39,799 nucleotides of DNA from Deltaproteobacteria bacterium (GTDB lineage: Bacteria; Lernaellota; Lernaellaia; JACKCT01), in contig JADLEX010000031.1 in the NCBI GenBank assembly GCA_020845895.1, positions 1 through 39,799 on the forward strand. The letters are read 5' to 3'. Position 1 is the first letter of the stretch. Every line of letters begins with the position of its first letter. The position numbers were made by a program, and so were the translations under genes. Below the pieces are notes generated by a model that saw only the letters and a program-made list of their open reading frames with translations, was not told where the DNA came from and did not search any database. Shown here one piece after another: positions 1-7,351 of this stretch.

Positions 1-410
1 ACCGGGCACTGCGCTCGCTCGGCGACGCGCGCCCTCCACGCGCGCTGGATACGCGTATACCCACGATCACACACGATCATCGCCGCGCGTCTTCCCCAAT
101 CGATGGCGACATCGACCGGCGAACCCGCGGCGAGCGCCATCGCGATGCCGCGCCCGCGCAGCGCCTCGCGCGTTTCGACGAGACCGCGCACCATGAAGTC
201 GTAATGCCGCAAATTCGCGCCGGGATAGTCGGCGGTCAGCCCGAACGCCACGACGAGCGGAAGGGCGAAGTCATCGGCCTGCTCAACGGCAAATTGGAGT
301 GCGTGATTCCCGTATGCCCGCTGCGACTGCTGCATCCAGTAGAGGACGTAGTCGCCTCGCCCATCTCCGTCGCGCAGCACACGCACGCGGTCGGGGTGAA
401 TGCGGCTCAC
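1..410 (-). CDS. Class II deoxyribodipyrimidine photolyase, N-terminal part (cut by window edge)
   Basis: Class II photolyases repair UV-induced cyclobutane pyrimidine dimers with light, using FAD and an antenna chromophore. About 136 N-terminal codons are visible; the rest lies beyond base 1. Reading the minus strand from the GTG at 410 gives VSRIHPDRVRVL, then YVLYWMQQSQRAYGNHAL, then a stretch with LRHYDFMVRGLVE and a run ending DRGYTRIQRAWR. The YWMQ..QR and RHYDFM elements are typical of the Rossmann-like antenna domain of class II enzymes. The GTG overlaps the stop of the upstream ABC permease gene (GTGA), which fixes the start and implies translational coupling. The FAD-binding C-terminal half cannot be judged. 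The family call rests on remembered motifs. Confidence 0.82.
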   Translation of the reverse strand, partial: MSRIHPDRVRVLRDGDGRGDYVLYWMQQSQRAYGNHALQFAVEQADDFALPLVVAFGLTADYPGANLRHYDFMVRGLVETREALRGRGIAMALAAGSPVDVAIDWGRRAAMIVCDRGYTRIQRAWRARVAERAQCP

Positions 411-1246
411 GCGGATTGCTTTCGACCGCCGAGCATCATGGCGACGAGATAGGCGACACCCGCGATCATGATGATCGTCGCACCGGACGGCAGATCGGCG
501 TCGTAGCTCACCGCGAGGCCGAGGACGGTAAAGGCGATCGTGAGCGCGACCGACACGACCATGACGTGCGAGACGCGATGCACCAGACGTTCCGCGATGG
601 CGATGGGCAGCGTAAGCATGGCGATCACCATGACGATACCGACCACCGTGACGAGCAGCACGACGGTGAGCGCGGTGAGAACGAGCAACATCAGGTAATA
701 AAACTCGACGTTGAGACCACGCAGCCGCGCGAATTCCTCGTCGAAGCACACGGCCAGCAACTGATGGTAAAATGCGCCGGCGACCATCACCACGACTCCG
801 TCGAGCACCGCGATCATCCACAGGTCACGCTCGGTCACCAGCAGAATGTTGCCGAACAGATAGCTCATCAAATCCTGATTGTACCCGGGGGTGCGCGCGA
901 GAAAGAGCACGCCGATCGCCATGCCGATCGCCCAGATCGCGCCGATCACCGTGTCTTCGCGCTCGCGGGCGCGCAAATTGAGCACGCCGATCAGCAGCGC
1001 CGACCCGACCGCGACAACCCCCGCCCCGTAAAGCGGATGCATCCACGTCCAGGAGAGCGCCTTTTGCGCGAAGACCGCCGCGCCGAGACCGCCGAGTACG
1101 CTGTGCGAGATCGCGCCCGCAATCGACGTCACGCGGCGGGTCACGACGTACGTTCCCACCACGCCGGACGCGACCGCCGCGAGTACGCCGGTGATCAGTG
1201 CGAACTGCAAGAACGCGTATTTCGGCAAATCGGCGAAGAACTGCAC
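407..1246 (-). CDS. ABC-3 family metal transporter permease (ZnuB/MntB type)
   Basis: This 279-residue polytopic inner-membrane protein is the permease of a zinc or manganese importer. It has about eight hydrophobic helices, beginning right after a short amphipathic N-terminus (FLQFALITGVLAAVASG). It shows the family's conserved SIAGAISHSVLGGLG segment, where the His-Ser pair sits in the metal path region, and a second conserved stretch around VVGIVMVIAMLTLPIAIA. Length is normal for the family. It starts 10 bases after the ATPase stop and ends inside the photolyase start codon, so it is the fourth gene of an operon with regulator, binding protein and ATPase. The metal (Zn versus Mn) cannot be decided from the sequence. 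Confidence 0.93.
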   Translation of the reverse strand: MQFFADLPKYAFLQFALITGVLAAVASGVVGTYVVTRRVTSIAGAISHSVLGGLGAAVFAQKALSWTWMHPLYGAGVVAVGSALLIGVLNLRAREREDTVIGAIWAIGMAIGVLFLARTPGYNQDLMSYLFGNILLVTERDLWMIAVLDGVVVMVAGAFYHQLLAVCFDEEFARLRGLNVEFYYLMLLVLTALTVVLLVTVVGIVMVIAMLTLPIAIAERLVHRVSHVMVVSVALTIAFTVLGLAVSYDADLPSGATIIMIAGVAYLVAMMLGGRKQSA

Positions 1247-1256
1247 GCGCGACCCT

Positions 1257-2003
1257 TCACATCTTCTCGTCGTGAACGACGATCTTCATGCGACCGCCGT
1301 AAATGTCGCTCATCATCTCGGGCGAGATCGCCCGCGTGGGGTGCGTATGCACGTCGCGATTCACGCACACCACCGATTGCACGTAGGTCGAGACGAAACT
1401 CAGGTCGTGTGACACGATCACGATCGTCAGCCGCTCGTTGAGTTTGCGGAGCAATTCGTAGAACTCGCGCTCCACACGAATATCGAGATTGGCGGTTGGT
1501 TCATCGAGCACGAGCATGCGCGGCTGCGACGCGAGCGCCCGCGCGATCAGCGTTCGCTGTCGTTGGCCGCCCGACAACGACGAGAACGATCGGGCGGCCA
1601 GATCCTCGATCTCCACGGACGCGAGCGCATTGCGCGCCGCCTCGCGATCCTCGCGGCGAAATCCGCCGATTCTCCGGTCGCGGGAGAGTCGTCCCATCAT
1701 GACCACGTCCATCACGTTCACGGGGAACTGCATGTCGAGCTGCACGTGTTGCGGCATGTAACCGACGTGCGCTCGTGTGGTTTTGGGACCGGCACCCAGG
1801 AGATCGATCGCACCGCGCCGCGGCTCCAACAGCCCCAGCATCAGTTTGACGAAGGTGGTCTTGCCGCCGCCGTTGGGCCCGACGATCGACACGAAATCGC
1901 GCTCGCGGATTTCCAGGGAAACGCCGTCGAAAATGGACTGCCCATCGGGATAGGAATAGCTCACGTCCCGAAAGCAAACGACGACGTCGGCTTGGTCGGT
2001 CAT
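1257..2003 (-). CDS. ABC transporter ATP-binding protein for metal uptake (ZnuC type)
   Basis: This cytoplasmic ATPase of 248 residues powers the neighbouring permease. Walker A is at about residues 42-50 (GPNGGGKTT), the signature motif LSGGQRQR at 143-150 and Walker B LVLDEPT at 164-170. The switch His is in VIVSHDLSF. The sequence after Walker A (FVKLMLGLLEP..G.I) and GYMPQ fits the Zn/Mn importer subgroup. Its ATG overlaps the stop of the binding-protein gene (ATGA at 2000-2003), indicating coupling. A C-terminal extension after the core contains two His residues (MKIVVHDEKM and DVHTHP). ZnuC-like ATPases often have such tails, but I assign no role to this one. Confidence 0.94.
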   Translation of the reverse strand: MTDQADVVVCFRDVSYSYPDGQSIFDGVSLEIRERDFVSIVGPNGGGKTTFVKLMLGLLEPRRGAIDLLGAGPKTTRAHVGYMPQHVQLDMQFPVNVMDVVMMGRLSRDRRIGGFRREDREAARNALASVEIEDLAARSFSSLSGGQRQRTLIARALASQPRMLVLDEPTANLDIRVEREFYELLRKLNERLTIVIVSHDLSFVSTYVQSVVCVNRDVHTHPTRAISPEMMSDIYGGRMKIVVHDEKM

Positions 2004-2863
2004 GACGACTGCTCCGCGAGCGCCAAAGCGATCGCATCGGCAATGTGCTTCATGTTCGCGGGATAGTCCGCTCCCAACGGGTCGAGCGACACGATCTTTG
2101 CACCGACAGCGGCCGCGAGGGCCCGCGCGGACTTCTCCGAAGACTGCGGCTCGGAAAACACGGTAGTGACGCCGTCGGCCTTCGCCTGATCCACGAGTCG
2201 GGCAAGTCGGCGCGGACTCGGCTCCTTGCCGTCTTCTTCCAATGCGACCTGTCTGAGTCCGTACGCATCGCAGAAGTAGGCGTACGCGGCATGGAAGACG
2301 TAAATCCGCTTTCCCGCGTGCGGTGCGAGCCTTGCGCGGATCGCCGCGTCGAGTTCGTCGAGTTCGCGATGAAGGGCGTCGAGACCGGCCGCGTAAACGG
2401 TCGATCCTGCCGGGTCCGCGCTACGCATCGCTGCCGCCATGTTGGCCGCGACGACCTTCATCCGGCGGGGGTCCATCCAGATGTGCGCATCGTGCGTTTC
2501 GTCGAGAAGCGCGACCGACTTCGCACTGTCCACCATGCGCGTTTTCGACTCCGAGGGAATCTTGCCGGCGAGCGTCGCCTCGAACGACGTTCCGATCCGA
2601 AAGAAGAGACCGGACTCCGCCAGCATTTTCGCCGTGCGGGGCGTCGGTTCGAAGGTGTGCGGTGACTGCCCCGGCGGCAATACGACTGAAACCCGCACGC
2701 GATCGCCGCCGATTTTTTTTGCGACGTATGCCTGCGGCGCGATGCTGACCGCGACGCAAAGCGGGGTCGCCGTGTCGCCTCGCGCGGGGATGCCGAGCAT
2801 CAGGCAGATCAGGATAAGCGCAACGAAGGCCGTCCTAGGTGATGGATCTATCGACGTTCGCAT
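2000..2863 (-). CDS. Periplasmic metal-binding protein of ABC importer (cluster A-I, ZnuA/TroA type)
   Basis: This 287-residue substrate-binding protein captures Zn or Mn in the periplasm for the ABC importer encoded next to it. An N-terminal signal segment (FVALILICLMLGIPARG) precedes the mature domain. The expected ligands are visible: H69 in SPHTFEP, H127 in DAHIWMDP, H191 in VFHAAYAYF and D261 in SLDPLG, which is the classical His3-Asp/Glu set of the TroA/ZnuA fold. The long His/Asp-rich loop of many zinc-specific ZnuA proteins is absent; only a short ETHDAH remains. I chose ATG 2863 because it lies one base after the stop of the regulator gene. An in-frame ATG at 2917 would sit inside that gene. 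Specificity for Zn versus Mn is open. Confidence 0.92.
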   Translation of the reverse strand: MRTSIDPSPRTAFVALILICLMLGIPARGDTATPLCVAVSIAPQAYVAKKIGGDRVRVSVVLPPGQSPHTFEPTPRTAKMLAESGLFFRIGTSFEATLAGKIPSESKTRMVDSAKSVALLDETHDAHIWMDPRRMKVVAANMAAAMRSADPAGSTVYAAGLDALHRELDELDAAIRARLAPHAGKRIYVFHAAYAYFCDAYGLRQVALEEDGKEPSPRRLARLVDQAKADGVTTVFSEPQSSEKSARALAAAVGAKIVSLDPLGADYPANMKHIADAIALALAEQSS

Positions 2864-2864
2864 C

Positions 2865-3149
2865 TCAGTGTCGATGTCGGCTTTTGGGATCTTTATCGCA
2901 GACCAGGAAATTCTCATGGCACTTGTCGCAGGTCTGCACGCGATGGCCTCGCATGAATCGACGCCAGTGTTCCGTCTGATCGGCGGAGACCGTTCCCGCG
3001 CCGTTGCACAGGGGGCACGTGTTTTCCAGCGCGGCGAGCACCGCCGTTCGAATGAACGCCGATTTGTTGGGGACCGCGGCGAGCCGTTGCAGCAAGGCCT
3101 CTTCGGCCTTGAAAGTCACGACTCCGCTCTTCGGCTTTTTCGCGCTCAT
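2865..3149 (-). CDS. Small ribbon-helix-helix protein with C-terminal Cys-pair zinc-finger-like domain, probable operon regulator
   Basis: This 94-residue protein begins MSAKKPKSGVVTFKAEEALL, followed by LLQRLAAVPNKSAFIRTAVLAAL. That is a short β-strand followed by two helices, as in Arc/MetJ/CopG DNA-binding proteins. The C-terminal half has two Cys pairs, CPLC and CDKC, about 30 residues apart, with nearby His residues, so it probably binds zinc. It is the first gene of the metal-importer operon, one base upstream of the binding-protein gene, which suggests a metal-responsive autoregulator. Start ATG 3149 is preceded by GGGGGC and by a promoter at 3171-3200. An upstream in-frame ATG (3224) would place the promoter inside the gene and is rejected. 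DNA binding and metal sensing are inferred from fold and position. Confidence 0.75.
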   Translation of the reverse strand: MSAKKPKSGVVTFKAEEALLQRLAAVPNKSAFIRTAVLAALENTCPLCNGAGTVSADQTEHWRRFMRGHRVQTCDKCHENFLVCDKDPKSRHRH

Positions 3150-3168
3150 TCGGGCCCCCGACGAAGTC

Positions 3169-3188
3169 GTTGTATATGACTTTGTATT
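3169..3188. promoter_or_regulatory. Direct repeat overlapping the promoter, candidate operator for the RHH regulator
   Basis: The hexamer TTGTAT occurs at 3170-3175 and again at 3182-3187, a 12-base period. One copy covers the -10 element and the other lies in the spacer. RHH repressors commonly bind short repeated half-sites about one helical turn apart, so this is a plausible autoregulatory operator. No binding evidence exists in the sequence itself. Confidence 0.4.
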
Positions 3189-3200
3189 ACCGGCCGTCAA
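3171..3200 (-). promoter_or_regulatory. Probable sigma70 promoter of the metal-importer operon
   Basis: On the minus strand TTGACG (3200-3195), an 18-base spacer and TATACA (3176-3171) form a sigma70-like promoter about 20 bases upstream of the regulator ATG at 3149. It lies just downstream of the cytochrome c terminator. Confidence 0.55.
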
Positions 3201-3218
3201 GCCCGGTCGCCCAGACCT

Positions 3219-3250
3219 GAACAAACGAACGGCGCGCCGAAGCGCGCCGT
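3219..3250 (-). terminator. Rho-independent terminator with UUCG loop after the cytochrome c gene
   Basis: ACGGCGCGC at 3229-3237 and GCGCGCCGT at 3242-3250 are perfect complements separated by CGAA. On the minus strand this is a 9-bp stem closed by a TTCG tetraloop and followed by the T-rich TCGTTTGTT. It sits 26 bases after the cytochrome stop and separates that gene from the metal operon. Confidence 0.8.
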
Positions 3251-3276
3251 CGCGGGGAACTCCGCTTCATTTCGGC

Positions 3277-3666
3277 CTATTTGGCGAGCGAACGAACGTA
3301 CGCGGCGACGTCCTTGATCTCTTCCGGCTTCAGGACGGCCTTCCAGGCGACCATCAGCGGCGACTTGCCGACGGCCTGTCCGCCTTCCGTAATGACTTTG
3401 ACGATGTAGTCGTCAGTCAGTGTCGCCATGAACGCCTTGTCCGTGAAGTTGCGCGGTTTGGGATTCAGCGCCGCTGCGGCCGGTCCCGCGCCGTCGCCCT
3501 TCTCGCCGTGACATGACATGCAGTAGGTCTTGTACGGGGCCGCGCCTTTTGCCGCGTCACCGAGCACACCCGCGGCCGGCGCGGAATTCACCGCGAACAG
3601 CGCCGCGGCGACGGTCACGATCACGAACAGGACGCCGAAACGAATCAGGGAACGATTTGCGCGCAT
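3277..3666 (-). CDS. Small exported c-type cytochrome (class I-like, single heme)
   Basis: This 129-residue periplasmic electron carrier has a signal segment (IRFGVLFVIVTVAAALFAV), then a single covalent heme site, CMSCH at residues 49-53. M105 in SPLMVAWK is a likely sixth ligand. KPEEIKDVAAYVRSLAK at the end is the usual C-terminal helix of cytochrome c/CccA-like domains. I chose ATG 3666 over the in-frame ATG six codons earlier because AAGGAG stands about seven bases before it. The gene appears monocistronic, with its own terminator downstream and a possible promoter upstream. Its redox partner is not evident from the neighbours. Confidence 0.9.
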   Translation of the reverse strand: MRANRSLIRFGVLFVIVTVAAALFAVNSAPAAGVLGDAAKGAAPYKTYCMSCHGEKGDGAGPAAAALNPKPRNFTDKAFMATLTDDYIVKVITEGGQAVGKSPLMVAWKAVLKPEEIKDVAAYVRSLAK

Positions 3667-3704
3667 GGGCAATCTCCTTCTCATCCGCGGATCGCGGCGG
3701 CTAT

Positions 3705-3733
3705 TTCTTACGCCCGTCGCGGTCGCGTTTCAA
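3705..3733 (-). promoter_or_regulatory. Possible promoter of the cytochrome c gene
   Basis: TTGAAA (3733-3728), a 17-base spacer and TAAGAA (3710-3705) on the minus strand, about 40 bases upstream of the ATG at 3666. The -35 is good and the -10 weak. Confidence 0.35.
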
Positions 3734-3772
3734 GGATGAACGGGAGATGGAAATCGATTTTTGTGATCGCGC

Positions 3773-4843
3773 CTAGAAACCGCAGGCGCCGGTGCCCGAT
3801 CCGTCGTCGCGATGGCGCTCATCCTCGGAACTCGTTTCCCCATCCGAAGCTGGGTCGCCCGAATCGTCGTCTTCGCCGAAGTCATCGTCCGCGTCGTCAT
3901 CGACATCGCCATTGCCGATGTCGTCATCGCCGTCATCGTCCGCATCGTCATCGGTATCGTCGTCCGCATCGTCGTCATCGTCCGAATCGTCGTCGGTATC
4001 GTCGTCCGCATCGTCGTCATCGGTGTCGTCGTCGGGAGACTGCGTCGTACTGGTCGTTGACGTCGTCGTGGTGGTGGTCGTCGTCACGTCCGGGTTGAGC
4101 GGACCGAAAAACTCGTCATAGATGTGCGACATCAATACGCGGTAACCGCCGACGGACGGATGAACGCAGTCGTCGTACACAAAATAGTGCGCCGGCGACG
4201 GCAGGAGAAAATTCGGCGCGCCGGGGACTCCGTCCGCGGCCTGCATCGAACCGAGCAGGTTCGCGGCATGCACCTGGGCGTAGTCGCCGGCGACACTCTG
4301 CGCCGTCGCCGTGAGCTGCGCGACCACGAGATTCTGATTGTACGTCAACGACGGACCGAAAATCTCCTGCCCGAGGAGGATGCACAGCGGCGACTGCTCG
4401 AAATTCAGAAAGTCGTATCCATTCACCCAGATCTTGAGCGACGGGCGCGCGACGACCAGCGTGTTCACGATTTGGCGCACATCGGTTTCGATTATTCCGA
4501 AAAGCGCCATTCCGTAGCCGCCCCCAAGGTTGTATTCGGCGAGCATATCGTTGCCGCCGAGGCTGATGACGATCCACTCGATCTCCGGATGGGAATTGAG
4601 ATAGACCACGACATCCGCGAGAAGAAGCGATCCGGCATCGGCCCACAGATGGGCGGTCGAACCGTAAATCCCCTTGTTGTGGGCCACCACGGTGTCGCCT
4701 CGACTTTCGATCTCCGCGACCATGTCGCCGACCCACTGGTTCGACCAACTGTCGCCCATCGAAAGCACGTGGATCGTCGGCCGGAATCCGGCGAACGACA
4801 TAATCCACAGCAACGCGACAAAGATGACGCCCGCTCGTTTCAC
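3773..4843 (-). CDS. Secreted SGNH/GDSL-type hydrolase with Thr-rich linker and Asp-rich C-terminal tail
   Basis: A 356-residue exported esterase-like protein. After a signal segment (VIFVALLWIMSFAGF) it shows SGNH block I MGDSW (nucleophile S32), a block II-like GIYGSTAHLW, block III GGND (96-99) and block V DCVHPS with D225 and H228. The putative Ser-Asp-His triad is therefore complete. The catalytic part ends near residue 250. A Thr-rich linker, a tail of about 65 residues dominated by DDDxDDD units and a short end GACGF follow. I chose GTG 4843 because GGAGG lies six bases upstream; an ATG at 4915 would run over the divergent kinase promoter. The substrate (acyl ester, polysaccharide acetyl group or lipid) is unknown. 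The Asp tract could bind calcium or act as a surface spacer. Confidence 0.78.
   Translation of the reverse strand: MKRAGVIFVALLWIMSFAGFRPTIHVLSMGDSWSNQWVGDMVAEIESRGDTVVAHNKGIYGSTAHLWADAGSLLLADVVVYLNSHPEIEWIVISLGGNDMLAEYNLGGGYGMALFGIIETDVRQIVNTLVVARPSLKIWVNGYDFLNFEQSPLCILLGQEIFGPSLTYNQNLVVAQLTATAQSVAGDYAQVHAANLLGSMQAADGVPGAPNFLLPSPAHYFVYDDCVHPSVGGYRVLMSHIYDEFFGPLNPDVTTTTTTTTSTTSTTQSPDDDTDDDDADDDTDDDSDDDDDADDDTDDDADDDGDDDIGNGDVDDDADDDFGEDDDSGDPASDGETSSEDERHRDDGSGTGACGF
3838..4035 (-). repeat. Low-complexity Asp-codon repeat (DDDxDDD tract)
   Basis: About 200 bases of imperfect GAC/GAT triplets interrupted by single ACC, GCG or AGC codons encode the Asp-rich tail of the SGNH hydrolase. It is a coding microsatellite, likely to vary in length, not an intergenic repeat. 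Confidence 0.85.
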
Positions 4844-4908
4844 GACACGCCTCCGCGAGTTGTCGCGATCATACCGCGATCGCGCCCCGGAAAAAACCCG
4901 CGTTTTGC

Positions 4909-4937
4909 TTGACACGCTTTGGAGCGGTCCCTACGAT
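4909..4937 (+). promoter_or_regulatory. Sigma70-like promoter for the Ser/Thr kinase gene
   Basis: TTGACA at 4909-4914, a 17-base spacer and TACGAT at 4932-4937. The -35 is a perfect match and the -10 matches four of six. It lies about 55 bases upstream of the chosen GTG start, in the gap between the divergent hydrolase and kinase genes. Confidence 0.65.
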
Positions 4938-4991
4938 CGCGGCGCAGGCAAACGGTGGCATTTCGACATTTCGGGCGAGAAAGGATCGCGC

Positions 4992-6911
4992 GTGGCCGCG
5001 ACCGAAGGCTACAAAACCTGCCCGTTTTGTTACGAGCAGATCCGCGTCGAAGCGATCAAATGCCGCTATTGCGGTTCCGATCTGCGCGCCGGTGTCTCCA
5101 GTGCGTCCGCGTCGGAACCCAGCCGAGTCCCCCTGACCTCGAATCTCGCCGGCACGCTCGAACCCGGAACGGTGCTCGCGGGCAAATACGAAATCCTCGA
5201 CATCATCGGCCGCGGCGGCATGGGGTGCGTGTATCAGGCGCGCGAGGTCGACTTCAATGTCGATCGCACCGTGGCGATCAAGGTGCTCCCGATGGACATG
5301 ATCCAGGAGGAACGCATCGCGCGACGTTTCGAGGAGGAGATCAAGATCGCCGCGCGCATGGACCACCCGAACATCGTTCCGATCTACACGATCGGACGCG
5401 AAGGACCGGTTCTTTTTTTCGTCATGAAGTTCATGCACGGGCGCACGCTCAAGCAGATGGTGCGCGCTTCGGGGTGGCTCGGCGAGCGCGAAATGCGCGC
5501 GATCGGGCGACAGATCTGCGACGCCATTGCCTACCTGCACAAGAATGGCATCATCCACCGCGACATCAAGTCCAACAACATCATGGTCGAGGACAACGGC
5601 CACGCGATGCTGATGGATTTCGGCATCGCCAAGGCGCACGGCGGCAGTCAGCTCACGACGAGCGGCGAGATCCTCGGGACCGCGCCCTACATGAGCCCGG
5701 AACAGTGGGATGGCCAGATCGACCACCGCTCCGATGTCTATAGCTGGGGCGTTGTGCTCTACGAGATGGCGACCGGCGAGCTGCCGTTTCGCAGCGAAAG
5801 CACCACCGAACTCATGAAGATGGTGCTGCAGAGCCCCGCGCCGTCGCCGCGCGTCAAGCGGCCCGATCTGTCGGAGGATCTGTGCGCCCTGATCGCGCGA
5901 TGTCTGGAAAAGCCGGCCGATCGGCGATACCAGACGATGGGCGATCTTCGCGACGCGATCGACGGCGCCCGCATCCGCGATTCGGCGCCTCCCGTCTTCA
6001 CCGACGACGTCAAGACCGTGACGATGGGAACGCCGTCGCCTGTCGCGAAGCTTCACGGCGCGGACGCCGAAGCGACCATGCGTGAAGCCCGGATGCTGGC
6101 GGACGCCGGCGATCTGTCGGGTGCGGTGGAGATGCTCGGCGAGTCGGCTTCGCCCGAGGAAGGTCGAAGCGAGTATCACGAGTTGCGCGAGCGCCTTTTG
6201 AAAATCAAGGAGGAAGAAGACGCCATTCTTCTGCGCGCGCATGAGCACATGAAGGTCTCCGAGTACGAAGCCGCCGCCGCCGCGCTGGCCGAATTCCTGG
6301 AACAGTATCCTTCGATCAAGGCGCGCGACATGTTGGAGCAACTCCGCAAGGTCAGCGTCGAAATCAGCGAACTGCTGTCGATGGCGGAGTCGAACCGGAA
6401 AAGGAAGAAATTCACCAAAGCGCGCGCTCAGTACGACAAGGTCCTGCGTCTCGATCCCAACAACGAGACGGCAAGGCAAGGTGCAAACGCGCTCGTCGGG
6501 ACGAAGACGGCGCTCTGGAAGTCACCTGCGCTCATCATTTCGTCGGCGTCGGCGATCGGTCTCGTCGTGATTCTCGTCGTAATGCGTTTCGCCGCGCCCG
6601 GCCTGTTTTCGGGTTTTCTCGAAGCCGGAGGCGATCTTGCGCACGCGGCGGGTTGCTATATTTCGCCGCCGCTCTTCAACGCGACCAGCCTGTACCGGGA
6701 CGCGCGGGATCTGCGCGGAAAAGACCCCGTGCTTGACGCGAAGCTGACAAAACTTTTTGAGTACTTTCGCAATTGGGGCCTTGAGCACGAACGTAAAGGA
6801 AATTTCAAGAAAGCGGCGTCCGCGTTTCAGGCCGCCTGGCGCGTCGACCCCACGAATCAAGCCGTTGCGCGCGAATACCACTCGGCGAAGAAAAAGGCCG
6901 ACGGCGGTTGA
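4992..6911 (+). CDS. Membrane-anchored Ser/Thr protein kinase with N-terminal zinc ribbon and TPR-like C-terminal region
   Basis: A 639-residue eukaryotic-like kinase. The N-terminus carries a zinc ribbon, CPFC at 10-13 and CRYC at 24-27. The kinase domain spans about 63-330, with the glycine loop GRGGMG, the AIKVLP lysine, [12 protein letters not shown] (catalytic Asp about 191), [18 protein letters not shown] and [10 protein letters not shown]. Helical TPR-like repeats follow ([18 protein letters not shown]). A single membrane helix lies near 512-535, and a periplasmic region of about 100 residues ends with another TPR-like unit. I chose GTG 4992 because AAAGGAT precedes it and the promoter lies just upstream; the longer frame upstream is antisense to the hydrolase. 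Substrates are unknown. The Nudix gene starts at its stop codon. Confidence 0.9.
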   Translation: MAATEGYKTCPFCYEQIRVEAIKCRYCGSDLRAGVSSASASEPSRVPLTSNLAGTLEPGTVLAGKYEILDIIGRGGMGCVYQAREVDFNVDRTVAIKVLPMDMIQEERIARRFEEEIKIAARMDHPNIVPIYTIGREGPVLFFVMKFMHGRTLKQMVRASGWLGEREMRAIGRQICDAIAYLHKNGIIHRDIKSNNIMVEDNGHAMLMDFGIAKAHGGSQLTTSGEILGTAPYMSPEQWDGQIDHRSDVYSWGVVLYEMATGELPFRSESTTELMKMVLQSPAPSPRVKRPDLSEDLCALIARCLEKPADRRYQTMGDLRDAIDGARIRDSAPPVFTDDVKTVTMGTPSPVAKLHGADAEATMREARMLADAGDLSGAVEMLGESASPEEGRSEYHELRERLLKIKEEEDAILLRAHEHMKVSEYEAAAAALAEFLEQYPSIKARDMLEQLRKVSVEISELLSMAESNRKRKKFTKARAQYDKVLRLDPNNETARQGANALVGTKTALWKSPALIISSASAIGLVVILVVMRFAAPGLFSGFLEAGGDLAHAAGCYISPPLFNATSLYRDARDLRGKDPVLDAKLTKLFEYFRNWGLEHERKGNFKKAASAFQAAWRVDPTNQAVAREYHSAKKKADGG

Positions 6912-6925
6912 TCGCGGCGAATCGC

Positions 6926-7330
6926 ATGAGTTGGAAACCGGAAACTCCAGCCTTGACCGTGGACATCCTGATTCGTTTGCGCGGCGGTGGGGTCGTTCTG
7001 ATTGAACGACGAAACCCGCCGCATGGCTACGCGCTGCCCGGCGGCTTCGTGGATGTGGGCGAATCGGTCGAGGCGGCGGCCATTCGCGAAGCGAAAGAGG
7101 AAACCGGTCTCGACGTGAACCTCGCGCGACAGTTTCACGTCTATTCCGATCCGACGCGGGACATGCGGCTGCACACCGTCTCGGTCGTCTTCATCGCCGA
7201 TGCCGACGGCGTACCTGTCGCGCAGTCCGACGCGAAGGGTGTTCTCGTCATCGACCCGGCAAATCCGCCCGCGTCGATGTGCTTCGACCACGCGACGATC
7301 CTGCGAGATTACGTCGAAGGCCGCCACTGA
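6926..7330 (+). CDS. Nudix hydrolase (ADP-ribose pyrophosphatase-like)
   Basis: A 134-residue cytosolic Nudix enzyme hydrolysing a nucleoside diphosphate linked to another moiety. The Nudix box begins at G40 and reads G-x5-E-x7-REAKEETGL, with all catalytic Glu residues present. Before it stands [20 protein letters not shown], and the segment [13 protein letters not shown] is typical of the ADP-ribose/NADH pyrophosphatase branch. The start is uncertain. ATG 6926 gives a normal family N-terminus. A TTG at 6908 overlaps the kinase stop (TTGA) and would add six residues. It is co-directional with the kinase and almost certainly on the same transcript. The true substrate cannot be told from the box alone. 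Confidence 0.9.
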   Translation: MSWKPETPALTVDILIRLRGGGVVLIERRNPPHGYALPGGFVDVGESVEAAAIREAKEETGLDVNLARQFHVYSDPTRDMRLHTVSVVFIADADGVPVAQSDAKGVLVIDPANPPASMCFDHATILRDYVEGRH

Positions 7331-7351
7331 GATCGATCCGACTTTGCGGAC

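Noticed and set aside
3773-3800. MYXO-CTERM or LPXTG-type sorting signal at the end of the SGNH hydrolase
   Set aside because: There is no C-terminal membrane helix or basic tail; only a Cys near the end.
3838-4035. Repeat tract considered as a CRISPR or intergenic repeat array
   Set aside because: It is an in-frame Asp-codon tract within a gene, with no spacers of constant length.
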